Of a DNA stretch of 64,000 nucleotides, positions 27,423 to 35,264 are shown piece by piece. Made by a program: the position numbers and the translations under genes. The stretch is from the NCBI RefSeq assembly GCF_900156045.1, contig NZ_FTMX01000010.1:1-64000 (forward strand), in the 5' to 3' direction. The notes beneath the pieces are model-generated. The model was not told the DNA's origin and did not search any database. It worked only from the letters and a program-made list of their open reading frames with translations. This DNA comes from Peribacillus simplex. Lineage in GTDB: Bacteria; Bacillota; Bacilli; Bacillales; DSM-1321. Numbering within the stretch: position 1 is the stretch's first letter; each line of letters starts with the position of its first letter.

Positions 27423-27456
27423 AAAAGGAACGAGCATAAAAATGATGGTTCCTTTT
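27423..27456 (+). terminator. terminator after SDR gene
   Basis: AAAAGGAAC pairs with GTTCCTTTT across a 16-base loop, directly after the stop codon. Confidence 0.7.
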
Positions 27457-27592
27457 AATACAAATCATTTCTTTAACACATAGCTTTCTCTTGCAGATGA
27501 GGTAAGAGCAAATAAAATCATTATTTGTTATTTTTACTTCAACTATAGTATCATCAACAATGTAATCAATTGAATAATAAAGGATGATTAGT

Positions 27593-28264
27593 ATGGATGA
27601 GCTCATTTCTTCTGCAAAAGATTATAAAGATGAATTGTATAAACAACTATCAAGAATTGGAAAATGTTTATCGAGTGACAAACGCCTTGAGATATTAAAT
27701 TTGCTAGCCCAGGGCCCAAAAACTGTCGAAAAGTTGACGCAGGATACAGGTATGAATGTGGCAAATGTTTCTCGTCATCTTCAAATTCTAAATGATTCAA
27801 GGTTAGTTAAGTTTACTAAAAAGGGAACATATGCTATTTATTCACTAGCTGATCCATATGTTGTGGAGTTTTTATTTTCCTTATGGCATATTGCCGAAAA
27901 TCAACTTTCAGATATCACTCGAATTAAAGAGGATTTCTTAGGTGGTATGGAAGGTTTATATACACTTACGATGGATCAAGTGTACGAAAAGTTAAATAGA
28001 GAAGATGTTGTCCTCCTAGACTTGCGTCCAACAGATGAATATAACGCTGGGCATATAGAAGGCGCGGTCTCTGTTCCTATGGAAAAGTTGGATGTATATC
28101 TTCAACAATTACCGAGAGATAAAGAAGTTGTAGCTTATTGTAGAGGGCAGTTCTGTGCTTTTTCAGCTATTGCTGCGCAAAAAATGAAAAATCAAGGGTT
28201 TATGGCTTACCGTATGGCAGAAAGTTTTCATGAATGGCAGAAGTATCTGGAACTAAAACATTAA
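27593..28264 (+). CDS. ArsR-type regulator fused to a rhodanese domain
   Basis: Residues 1-95 are an ArsR/SmtB winged helix (LSSDKRLEILNLLAQGPKTV, then TGMNVANVSRHLQILNDSRL). Residues from about 120 form a rhodanese domain (VVLLDLRPTDEYNAGHIEGA, then the active loop AYCRGQFCAFSA with the sulfur-accepting cysteine). Such fusions are likely thiol/persulfide-sensing repressors. The active loop has two cysteines (C-R-G-Q-F-C), which could form a disulfide. The ATG at 27593 is 9 bases after AAAGGA. The target could be the neighbouring SDR or the tandem CMD gene downstream. Confidence 0.9.
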   Translation: MDELISSAKDYKDELYKQLSRIGKCLSSDKRLEILNLLAQGPKTVEKLTQDTGMNVANVSRHLQILNDSRLVKFTKKGTYAIYSLADPYVVEFLFSLWHIAENQLSDITRIKEDFLGGMEGLYTLTMDQVYEKLNREDVVLLDLRPTDEYNAGHIEGAVSVPMEKLDVYLQQLPRDKEVVAYCRGQFCAFSAIAAQKMKNQGFMAYRMAESFHEWQKYLELKH

Positions 28265-28684
28265 TATATATTTCATTTCTATAGTTCATGAACTTCCGAT
28301 GCTTTCAATTTGTATTTTATAAAACCCAAGTGCAAAGTTAATTTAACACCCTAAGTAATGATGAGTCTCGATATATTATTAAACCAAGGGTTATTTTTTC
28401 TTATAGCTAAAAAATATTGCTTTATAATGTCAGTAAGAATGGAAAAAGTGAATAAATAATGCTTTTATTGTTGTTCATATTGGGAAAGACCAATTTTATA
28501 ATACATTCTTTCATCGATGTGATTCATAAAACGTGCTACCTTTCTTACTGACATGCATTTTTCACTAATAAATTTAAAAAAGTTTATTTTAAAAGCTTAT
28601 TTTAAAAGCTTATTTTAAAGGCATAGGTACCACTGGTAGGTACAGGGATTTCTGAATATTCAGACAGATAGAGAGGGAATAATA
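28265..28684. other. spacer with a 138-bp inverted-repeat unit
   Basis: ATGTCAGTAAGAA at 28427-28439 and its exact complement at 28552-28564 bound a 138-bp unit. Between them, on the minus strand, is a 29-codon frame (MSVRKVARFMNHIDERMYYK onward) without a clear ribosome binding site. Near 28577-28621 the 13-base unit cttattttaaaag is repeated nearly three times. The unit resembles a small non-autonomous mobile element. Confidence 0.45.
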
Positions 28685-29347
28685 ATGAATAAAGATAGTC
28701 TATATAAAAAATCTAATATAAATCGTTTAGGTGAATTTAGTAAATTGTCTCCTGAGGTATTTAATGCATTTGTGACTTTTGACAAGAAGGCACTGGGGGC
28801 GGGGAAATTAAGCTCGAAATTAAAAGAGCTAATTGCAATAGCTGTAGCACATACAACAGGCTGTCCTTATTGTATAGAACTCCATGTCAAGCAGGCAAAA
28901 AACAAGGAGACATCAAAAGAGGAAATGGCTGAAGCGGTAATGGTTGCCACTGCCCTAAAGGCAGGTTCGGCTCTTGCTCATGGAGTTAACGCTCTTAATG
29001 CTTATGATAAAGTTGAAGATGATGAATTGTATAGAGCAGCTTATTTTAATCGATTAAAAGAATTTTCTCAATTAAACGGAGATACTTTTAAAGCATTTAT
29101 TGCATTTGATCAACAAGCAATGAAAGCAGGAGAACTTAGTGTTAAGGAAAAAGAGCTAATTGCAATAGCCGTAGCACATACAACAGGCTGTCCTTATTGC
29201 ATTGATATTCACACTAGAGGAGCAAAAAAAGCAAAAGCGACGAAGGAAGAAGTAGCTGAATCTATTATGGTAGCCACAGCACTAAAAGCAGGTTCGGCTC
29301 TTGCTCATGGAGTAAATGCATTAATTGCATTCGATGAGTCCAATTAA
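28685..29347 (+). CDS. tandem carboxymuconolactone decarboxylase (AhpD-like) protein
   Basis: The 220-residue protein is an internal duplication of about 110 residues. Each half carries KELIAIAVAHTTGCPYCI, with the C-x-x-C pair and following His of AhpD-type peroxidases, and then VATALKAGSALAHGVNAL. CMD proteins normally have one such unit. The halves are near-identical around the active site, so the duplication may be recent or under shared constraint. It probably has thiol-dependent peroxidase/disulfide reductase activity in the cytoplasm. A good ribosome binding site (agagaggg) precedes the ATG. Confidence 0.93.
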   Translation: MNKDSLYKKSNINRLGEFSKLSPEVFNAFVTFDKKALGAGKLSSKLKELIAIAVAHTTGCPYCIELHVKQAKNKETSKEEMAEAVMVATALKAGSALAHGVNALNAYDKVEDDELYRAAYFNRLKEFSQLNGDTFKAFIAFDQQAMKAGELSVKEKELIAIAVAHTTGCPYCIDIHTRGAKKAKATKEEVAESIMVATALKAGSALAHGVNALIAFDESN

Positions 29348-29373
29348 CTTAACTTTCTAGTTTATCTTAAGAG

Positions 29374-29408
29374 ATAAAGGGTAGCTTGCAGCTACCTTTT
29401 CTTTTTTT
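29374..29408 (+). terminator. terminator after tandem CMD gene
   Basis: AAAGGGTAGCT pairs with AGCTACCTTT (one bulged G), followed by a long T-rich tail. Confidence 0.82.
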
Positions 29409-29874
29409 AACACGAAATGATATTGGCTCTCCTAAGATGATAGGAATTGACCACTGGGTATTATGAAAAAGATATCGACACGGGAAGAATAAACATATTA
29501 TCCTCTTACTAATCCATACTGTAGGGGAAGTATCAGAATGGTTTAAGGCCTCGTATAATTTGTCTCTTATACAGGATTGTAAAACAGAGAAAAAGGTGGA
29601 TCATGTGCCAAGCACACCTAGTCCTATGGAAGGTGGGGATTGTAATATATATGGATGTTTTCTATACAATGGGCAATAACCTTGGGGTTTCTACTGAACA
29701 ATATCGTGCTAATAAAATTGGAGGGTATATAACGAAGATTGAAGTTGGTTGGAATATAGAAATCCCATTTTGTTACATGGGGAAAGCATATTTAGAAGAG
29801 GTAAATACTAAAAGGAAAGTATTTTTCAGAAGCGTATTTAGAAATCTTAAGTACAATCGAAATGAGGAAAGAAT
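29409..29874. other. region of uncertain coding content
   Basis: An open frame at 29603-29878 would encode 91 residues (containing MGNNLGVSTEQYRANKIGG and KVFFRSVFRNLKYNRNEER) and would overlap the next gene by four bases, but it has no recognisable domain. The stretch before it also looks like decayed coding DNA. I would not annotate a protein here with confidence. Confidence 0.3.
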
Positions 29875-30984
29875 ATGAACAATCCTATAGTTATCGTTGG
29901 CGCTGGTTTAAGTGGCCTACGTGCCGCGTCTCTACTTACTGAACAGGGCATCAAATGTAGGGTTCTAGAGGCTAGAGATAGGATTGGAGGTAGAGTGTTA
30001 AGCACTCAAAATCCAACCAGACCTGACTTAGGTAAATTTGATCTCGGGCCGACATGGTTCTGGCCTCAGCACGAGAGGACTATTGCTAATCTTGTCAAAG
30101 AACTGAATTTAGAAACATTTGACCAGTACACCAAAGGAGTAATGCTTTCAGAGCGATACCACAACGAACAACCAGAGCATTATGTACTGCCAGAAAATGC
30201 TGTTGAAAGATCGGTGCGATTCATAGGAGGAGTGCAATCCCTTATTGAAGCTGTTGAAAATACTCTTCCGCCAGGCATAGTCGAGTTAGAAACGCGAGTA
30301 ACAGCAATTCGATTAGATAAAGCCGGTGCTATCACACTTGAAGTAAACCTTGCTAATGGAAAGAGAGAAGAAGTTTCTGCAAGTGCTGTTATCTTAGCAT
30401 TACCGCCTCGAATAGTGGCGCGTCATATTGAATTCTCTCCTTCTCTCCCTACAGATCTTATGACTGATCTTGTAAACAAACCTACGTGGATGGCAGGACA
30501 GGCTAAGGTAGTTGCAATCTATGATCGTCCTTTTTGGAGGGAATTAGGGCTCTCGGGCTTTGCATCGAGCTGGGTTGGACCTTTGCAAGAAATCCATGAT
30601 GCTTCTCCTAATACAGGCTCTGGTGCATTATTTGGTTTTTTCGGTATGCCCGCAAAAATGCGACGAGAACTGGGTGAGGATAAAATTTTAGAAATGGTAA
30701 TTGACCAATTGGTTAGGCTCTTTGGACCCTCAGCCAAAAACGTAAGTGCTATCCTTTACAAGGATTGGGCCAGAGATTCCGAAACGGCTGTTGAGGAAGA
30801 CTTGAATCCGCTTAGAGATTTTCCGAGCTATGGGCAACCGCCAAAATCAGGGGTATGGGAAAAGAAAATTATTTTTGCTGGTACAGAGACTAATTCACAA
30901 TATGGGGGACATCTTGAAGGTGCACTCCTGGCAGCTAATCAGGCAGTTTTTGAAATCACTAATCTAAAAAACAGATCTTTATAA
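29875..30984 (+). CDS. flavin amine oxidase family protein
   Basis: The 369-residue protein starts with the FAD-binding dinucleotide fold IVIVGAGLSGLRAASLLTEQ and the next motif LEARDRIGGRVLS, and ends with FAGTETNSQYGGHLEGALLA, the second FAD contact of monoamine-oxidase-like enzymes. It is shorter than typical amine oxidases (about 450), with a small substrate domain. It likely oxidises an amine or acts as an oxidoreductase on a cyclic substrate, in the cytoplasm. GAGGAAAG precedes the ATG, and the zinc ADH gene follows after about 90 bp. Confidence 0.88.
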   Translation: MNNPIVIVGAGLSGLRAASLLTEQGIKCRVLEARDRIGGRVLSTQNPTRPDLGKFDLGPTWFWPQHERTIANLVKELNLETFDQYTKGVMLSERYHNEQPEHYVLPENAVERSVRFIGGVQSLIEAVENTLPPGIVELETRVTAIRLDKAGAITLEVNLANGKREEVSASAVILALPPRIVARHIEFSPSLPTDLMTDLVNKPTWMAGQAKVVAIYDRPFWRELGLSGFASSWVGPLQEIHDASPNTGSGALFGFFGMPAKMRRELGEDKILEMVIDQLVRLFGPSAKNVSAILYKDWARDSETAVEEDLNPLRDFPSYGQPPKSGVWEKKIIFAGTETNSQYGGHLEGALLAANQAVFEITNLKNRSL

Positions 30985-31074
30985 AGGTAACTTAACATTG
31001 AATTAAATAATTAACTATTTTATTTTTTATCTTATGTTCAAAAATTCCATTACTAAACTGTAGGAGCTAATATT

Positions 31075-32040
31075 ATGATGAAAATGATGAAAGCTATACA
31101 AATTCCATCTAAAGGCGAAAAGATGAAACTGGTAGAGATTCCAATTCCCCAGGCTGGAAAAGGACAAGTACTTCTCCGTGTAGAGGCATGCGGAGTATGT
31201 AATGGAGACTCCATGGCTATTAAAGGGGCTTCTCCAGAGTATCCCCGCATTCCTGGTCATGAAGTAATTGGCGTAGTTGAAGAACTTGGCGCAGGTTCTA
31301 CGAAGTGGAAGATAGGTGAACGTGCAGGCATTGGATGGCATGGAGAGAACAACCATGTAACGGGTCTGACAATGGACGGTGGTTACGCTGAATACATGGT
31401 TGCCTATGAGGATAGTTTGTCAAGCATTCCAAATGAATTATCTGTATTAGAAGCAGCACCACTTATGTGTGCTGGTGAAACAACGTTTAGTGCATTAAGA
31501 AACAGCAAAGCTCGACCTGGCGATCTTGTAGCCATTCAGGGTATTGGTGGGCTTGGGCATCTAGCAGTTCAGTATGCAAAGAAAGCAGGATTTCGAACTG
31601 TTGCCATTTCGCGTGGTAGTGAAAAAGAAAAACTGGTACGTCAACTGGGAGCACACCATTACATTGATTCTGAAAAAGAAAAACCAGCACAAGCATTACA
31701 GGCATTAGGTGGTGCCAAGGTAATCCTTGCTACTGCACCGAACGCTAAAGCTATTACTTCTCTAATCAATGGACTTGGTTCAGACAGCGAGCTAATTATC
31801 GTAGCTGGTTCAGGTGAGCAATTGGAATTGTCAGCAATGGACTTTTTAAAAGGACCAAATACGGTTAGAGGTTCATTCACTGGACAAGCAAAGGAAATCC
31901 AAGAAGCCATTAACTTCAGTGTTCTCACTGATGTACGGCCAATGATTGAAACTTTTCCTTTAGAACGTGCTAACGAAGCATACGATAAAATGATGGCTGC
32001 ATCCACGCGATTCCGGGCTGTTTTAAGTATTTCTCAGTAA
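31075..32040 (+). CDS. alcohol dehydrogenase, zinc type without structural-zinc loop
   Basis: The 321-residue MDR enzyme keeps the catalytic-zinc ligands (Cys in EACGVCNGD, His-Glu in IPGHEVIG, Cys in PLMCAGETT) and the NAD fold (IQGIGGLGHLAVQYAKKAG). The structural-zinc lobe, normally four cysteines after RAGIGW, is missing: the sequence goes GIGWHGENNHVTGLTMDGGY directly. That accounts for its short length compared with about 340. It probably oxidises alcohols or reduces aldehydes. AGGAG lies 9 bases before the first ATG. Loss of the lobe may alter oligomer state. Confidence 0.9.
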   Translation: MMKMMKAIQIPSKGEKMKLVEIPIPQAGKGQVLLRVEACGVCNGDSMAIKGASPEYPRIPGHEVIGVVEELGAGSTKWKIGERAGIGWHGENNHVTGLTMDGGYAEYMVAYEDSLSSIPNELSVLEAAPLMCAGETTFSALRNSKARPGDLVAIQGIGGLGHLAVQYAKKAGFRTVAISRGSEKEKLVRQLGAHHYIDSEKEKPAQALQALGGAKVILATAPNAKAITSLINGLGSDSELIIVAGSGEQLELSAMDFLKGPNTVRGSFTGQAKEIQEAINFSVLTDVRPMIETFPLERANEAYDKMMAASTRFRAVLSISQ

Positions 32041-32084
32041 TTTTTAGACAAAAAGTGGTCTTTAAGAAACACTTTCATTAAATT

Positions 32085-32106
32085 AAAAGGCAGCAACGCC
32101 TTTTTT
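32085..32106 (+). terminator. terminator after alcohol dehydrogenase
   Basis: AAAAGGC and GCCTTTT flank a 6-base loop, followed by more T residues. Confidence 0.8.
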
Positions 32107-32150
32107 ATATTTACTACAAATTTCTCCACTACTAGATTGTGAAATATTGT

Positions 32151-32234
32151 ACTTAAACTAACAGGTGCGTTAGCTGAAGATCGGAGCTGTCTTTAAGGCA
32201 GCTTTTTCTTATGGAACTAACGGGGCAGGTTAGT
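32151..32234. repeat. interspersed small repeat, family A (best complete copy)
   Basis: The unit runs from cttaaactaacaggtgcgtt through agctgaagatcggagctgtc, a T-tailed hairpin (agctgtc / ggcagct), to ggaactaacggggcaggtt. Both ends can fold on themselves (CTAAC...GTTAG). The first 50 bases are almost identical to 35643-35693. Confidence 0.8.
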
Positions 32235-32298
32235 ATAACAAGTATAATCACTAAGAATATAATGGATTTATATGTAAAAAGTCGAAAGGAGTATGGTT

Positions 32299-32844
32299 AT
32301 GGTTTATATAGCCCTTCTTCGAGGGATTAATGTAGGTGGAAAAAATAAAATAGACATGAAGTTGCTTAAACAAACGTTTGAACAAGTCGGGATGAATGAT
32401 GTGGTGATATACATCAATACAGGTAATATTATTTTTTCATACAAAGGCATAACAAAAACTGAACTATCACGTGTTTTGGAAGAAGCGATACATAATGATT
32501 TCGGATTACAAATTAAAGTAGTAGTTCGTAGTGTCGATGATGTCAGAGGAATTATTAATGCTATTCCTGACACATGGAAAAATGACAAGGACATGACAAG
32601 TGATGTCATGTTTTTATGGGATGAAATTGATGATGAATCTGTACTTGAGAATCTGGTCATTAAACCAAATATTGACACGGTTAAATATGTACCCGGTGCG
32701 ATCCTATGGTCGGTTGACAAGAAAAATGTAACCAAAAGTGGAAAGTCAAGGATCGTTGGATCAAAGATATACAAACAAGTTACGGTAAGAAATGTCAACA
32801 CTGCTCGTAAGATATATGAACTGATGCAAGCTCAAAACAGTTAA
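32299..32844 (+). CDS. DUF1697 domain protein
   Basis: The 181-residue protein begins VYIALLRGINVGGKNKIDMK and YINTGNIIFSY, diagnostic of DUF1697. It continues with FMWDEID-like (VMFLWDEIDDES) and ends GSKIYKQVTVRNVNTARKI. The family is widespread and uncharacterised. I start at the ATG at 32299, 7 bases after AAAGGAG; the ATG at 32293 is too close to that site. It has no visible functional link to its neighbours. Confidence 0.92.
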   Translation: MVYIALLRGINVGGKNKIDMKLLKQTFEQVGMNDVVIYINTGNIIFSYKGITKTELSRVLEEAIHNDFGLQIKVVVRSVDDVRGIINAIPDTWKNDKDMTSDVMFLWDEIDDESVLENLVIKPNIDTVKYVPGAILWSVDKKNVTKSGKSRIVGSKIYKQVTVRNVNTARKIYELMQAQNS

Positions 32845-32965
32845 TTCTCCCGATGATAATTTTACAATTGATTTTTTTTATCGTTTTGATCAAAGAAGTA
32901 AATGGATCACTTCGGTTTAAAAAACGAATTTATTATCAACCGAGAGTAGAAAAAGATAAAGTGGA

Positions 32966-33268
32966 ATGGAAAAAATAACAGCACGGTCTCAATTAATAAT
33001 CACACCTAATATTGCAGAAGAAATAGTAACCAACATATTGCTTCCTGAGAGAAAGACACCCAACAAAAATGTTATTGACCCTGTAACCTTTATAAAAGAC
33101 AACACAGGTTATATGCACTTTAAAAAGTCTGATGGGACAAATGTAAATTATAAAGTACAAACGAAGGATGGTAATTGGATAGTAACAGATAAAAATAGTA
33201 AACAAGGTAAGAAAATGGATTACAAAATACCATGGTATGTATGGAAAAAAATTAAGCCCACTGATTAA
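32966..33268 (+). CDS. small hypothetical protein
   Basis: The 100-residue basic protein (TPNIAEEIVTNILLPERK, then GYMHFKKSDGTNVNYKVQTK and KIPWYVWKKIKP) has no recognised domain, signal peptide or membrane segment. Alternating polar/hydrophobic stretches suggest a small beta-rich fold. The upstream ribosome binding site is weak (aagtgg). A short hairpin (aagcc / ggctt with T-run) follows the stop. It precedes the duplicated regulatory DNA. Confidence 0.5.
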   Translation: MEKITARSQLIITPNIAEEIVTNILLPERKTPNKNVIDPVTFIKDNTGYMHFKKSDGTNVNYKVQTKDGNWIVTDKNSKQGKKMDYKIPWYVWKKIKPTD

Positions 33269-33322
33269 TTCAATTAGGCTTTTTTAATAATATAAAATGT
33301 GTGTATGGTCTATTTGTATTGA

Positions 33323-33420
33323 TTGGGTTATTTCCTTCAAACATTTACATCTTCTCCATTCTGTATAAGTTATTGCCTTAACGTTGACAGTTGTCAAAGT
33401 TGTATATACTATAATAACTG
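33323..33420. repeat. duplicated TetR 5' end plus promoter/operator (copy 1)
   Basis: This stretch matches 35157-35247 almost base for base: gggttatttccttcaaacat, tacatcttctccattctg, then gacagttgtcaaagt. It therefore holds the first codons of the TetR gene (minus strand) joined to its promoter region, without the rest of the gene. It lies upstream of the imported SDR gene. Confidence 0.85.
33384..33412 (+). promoter_or_regulatory. promoter with TetR-type operator before SDR gene
   Basis: TTGACAGTTGTCAA (33384-33397) is a perfect palindrome whose first six bases are a consensus -35. TACTAT follows at 17-bp spacing. A bound repressor would cover the -35. The same 14-mer is beside the TetR gene at 35213. 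Confidence 0.8.
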
Positions 33421-33536
33421 CATATACACTTGAACGCTTATATGCAGTGCTTAGTAGTGTAACTTAAGAAAAGTTAGTCGTAAAAAATTAAATATAAAGG
33501 AATAGAGTTATATTGAGTAAAAAGGAGGAAATTGAC

Positions 33537-33611
33537 ATGCAAAAAAACCAAACATTTTTTCAAACCAACAAGGAAGTGAGAGTAAGAACATGCCCCGGAA
33601 TGCAGTGGTGA
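33537..33611 (+). CDS. 24-codon leader peptide overlapping the SDR start
   Basis: An ATG 6 bases after AAAAGGAGGAAA opens a frame MQKNQTFFQTNKEVRVRTC that ends at 33611, 21 bases inside the SDR gene in another frame. Its ribosome binding site is much stronger than that of the SDR gene, so translation of the leader may feed the SDR start by coupling. It could equally be the leftover N-terminus of a gene displaced when the SDR arrived. Confidence 0.5.
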   Translation: MQKNQTFFQTNKEVRVRTCPGMQW

Positions 33612-34450
33612 CAGGTGGAAACAGCGGTGTCGGTTTGGCTGTCGCTGAAGCTCTCGGCAAGAAGGGCTACAAGGTTTGGATTGCGGGTCGGAACGCCGAA
33701 AAGGGTGCGGCCGTAGTGGAACGGCTTTGCGCTCATTGCCCTGCAGGTATCACATTTTTGCAGATGGACGTAATGCTGTTCAGCGGCATCGAGCAGTTTG
33801 TCCGTGTCCTCAGACCGCAGCTGGACGGACGGCTGGATGCGTTGGTTCACTCGATGGGCGTAGTCAACACTGAAAGGAAGGTGAGCGCCGATGGCCTGGA
33901 AGAAGGCTGGGCGACGCAGTTCCTGGGCCGCTATCTCATCACCGAGGCATTTACACCGGAACTCTCAAATTCCGAGGATGGCCGCGTGGTCTTCGTTAGC
34001 GCGAATGCACCGAAGAAACCGCAGTTATTCGAGGACGATCCCTCTCTCGAAAAAAACTACAGCAACATGCGCGCGATTGCGCAGAATCAGTCAGCGGCTG
34101 TGCTCTATGAACAGATGTACGCAGCTGAACATCCAAGTGGACCAGCCATTAATGGTGTTGTCGCCGGTGTGGTTCGCGATACAGGCATCACTCGCGCGCA
34201 GTCCGGTTTTGCCAAGGCGGTGGGTCGTTTGATGTATAGCCTCATCGGAATCACGCCTGCGCAGTCTGCGACGAATATCTTGGCACTCGCCAGCGATCCA
34301 GCACTCAAGGATATCTCTGGTTACTTCTTTTCAAAGCCGCAGGACCTCGAGAAGCGTCAGAAGTTAGCATATGACAAGACGCATGTGGAGTCTTTACGCC
34401 GCTTACTCGAAAGGTACGAAGGTGTTAGAAACACCTTGTTGTCGGTCTGA
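33590..34450 (+). CDS. GC-rich SDR-family oxidoreductase, probably imported
   Basis: The 286-residue protein has VTGGNSGVGLAVAEAL and an ALVHSMGV segment in place of NNAG. Where Y-x-x-x-K is expected it reads Y-S-N-M-R (in NYSNMRAIAQNQ), so the lysine is arginine. The gene prefers G/C at third positions (many GGC, GCG, CTC, GTC codons), quite unlike the AT-rich neighbours. AAGGAAGTGAG precedes the ATG. It is driven by a promoter copied from the TetR gene downstream and ends at a good terminator. The substrate is unknown. Confidence 0.85.
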   Translation: MPRNAVVTGGNSGVGLAVAEALGKKGYKVWIAGRNAEKGAAVVERLCAHCPAGITFLQMDVMLFSGIEQFVRVLRPQLDGRLDALVHSMGVVNTERKVSADGLEEGWATQFLGRYLITEAFTPELSNSEDGRVVFVSANAPKKPQLFEDDPSLEKNYSNMRAIAQNQSAAVLYEQMYAAEHPSGPAINGVVAGVVRDTGITRAQSGFAKAVGRLMYSLIGITPAQSATNILALASDPALKDISGYFFSKPQDLEKRQKLAYDKTHVESLRRLLERYEGVRNTLLSV

Positions 34451-34460
34451 TTCCAACCAT

Positions 34461-34493
34461 AAAACCCTAGATACCGCAAATAGCTAGGGTTTT
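34461..34493 (+). terminator. terminator after GC-rich SDR
   Basis: AAAACCCTAG pairs perfectly with CTAGGGTTTT around a 13-base loop. The symmetric A/T flanks could serve both strands. Confidence 0.82.
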
Positions 34494-34625
34494 ATTCGGT
34501 TACCCCTACATGTAAAAAGAATTTACTTCCATAACTGCCACCACTTTTTCTCTTGTGTAGCAACCATCGCTTTTTGTCTCCTGCATATCACGAATTAATG
34601 ACATAACTGCTGCGCCTTGTTATTT

Positions 34626-35180
34626 TTAAGTTAGGTCTAGATTATAGTAATTTCCGGAAAAAATTTCTAGTAGTAACTTTGATAATTCTTCTGAGGAAAT
34701 TCGTTGGGGTTCTTGAAGCCAACAAAATAGTACTCGTGTTAAAGCGCCTGTAAAAAAAGCAATCCCATAAGTGCATGCATGAGTTTCCGTGTCGGGTGTG
34801 GACTTGGCAGCACATGCAGATATAGAAGTAGATAGCTCATCAGTTATGATATTTTCAAGGTGATGGTCTAGCATAAGTTGTAGTAAAACTGCATTTTCCA
34901 CTGAAAATACAGAAAAGCTATCAGTAATATCCTTCATTTTGAGGTTTTTTTTAGTAGCCAGTTCTTGAAACATGGCTTTACAACCTTGTTTCAGGCAGAA
35001 TCGAAGAATATCATCTTTTCCTTTGAAACAATTATAAAAGGTCTGACGAGATAAGTCGGCTTTATCACAGATGTCCCTAATTGAAATTTTTTTATAGGGT
35101 TTCTCTTTCATTAGGGAAAGAAGTGCGTCTATCAACCAGTTTTGTGATTGTATAGCAATAGGGTTATTTCCTTCATACAT
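34626..35180 (-). CDS. TetR/AcrR-family regulator
   Basis: The product of about 184 residues has an N-terminal HTH (NWLIDALLSLMKEKPYKKIS, then IRDICDKADLSRQTFYNCFKGKDDIL) and a helical C-terminal domain. I start at the ATG at 35180, 6 bases after GGAGAAG; longer starts run into the operator. The TTGACAGTTGTCAA dyad lies just upstream, so autoregulation is likely. The same operator precedes the convergent SDR gene, making that gene the obvious target. Confidence 0.88.
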   Translation of the reverse strand: MYEGNNPIAIQSQNWLIDALLSLMKEKPYKKISIRDICDKADLSRQTFYNCFKGKDDILRFCLKQGCKAMFQELATKKNLKMKDITDSFSVFSVENAVLLQLMLDHHLENIITDELSTSISACAAKSTPDTETHACTYGIAFFTGALTRVLFCWLQEPQRISSEELSKLLLEIFSGNYYNLDLT

Positions 35181-35212
35181 ATACATCTTCTCCATTCTGC
35201 ACAGCTCTAACA

Positions 35213-35264
35213 TTGACAGTTGTCAAAGTAGGTATATTATAATAAAAGCTTTTACAGTTGTAAA
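35213..35264. promoter_or_regulatory. TetR operator region (two related dyads)
   Basis: TTGACAGTTGTCAA (35213-35226) and the related dyad TTTACAGTTGTAAA (35251-35264) share the core ACAGTTGT and are 38 bp apart. On the minus strand TTGACA is also a -35 for the TetR gene. On the plus strand TTGACA with TATAAT 19 bp later could fire rightward. Confidence 0.72.

Noticed and set aside
28464..28553. 29-codon minus-strand frame inside the inverted-repeat unit
   Set aside because: The peptide is plausible but there is no ribosome binding site or family match, so it is only mentioned with the repeat.
29603..29878. 91-codon frame before the amine oxidase gene
   Set aside because: No domain, odd composition and a weak start. 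It is noted as uncertain rather than annotated as a gene.
32304..32801. 165-codon minus-strand frame opposite the DUF1697 gene
   Set aside because: It is antisense to a well matched family and starts within it.
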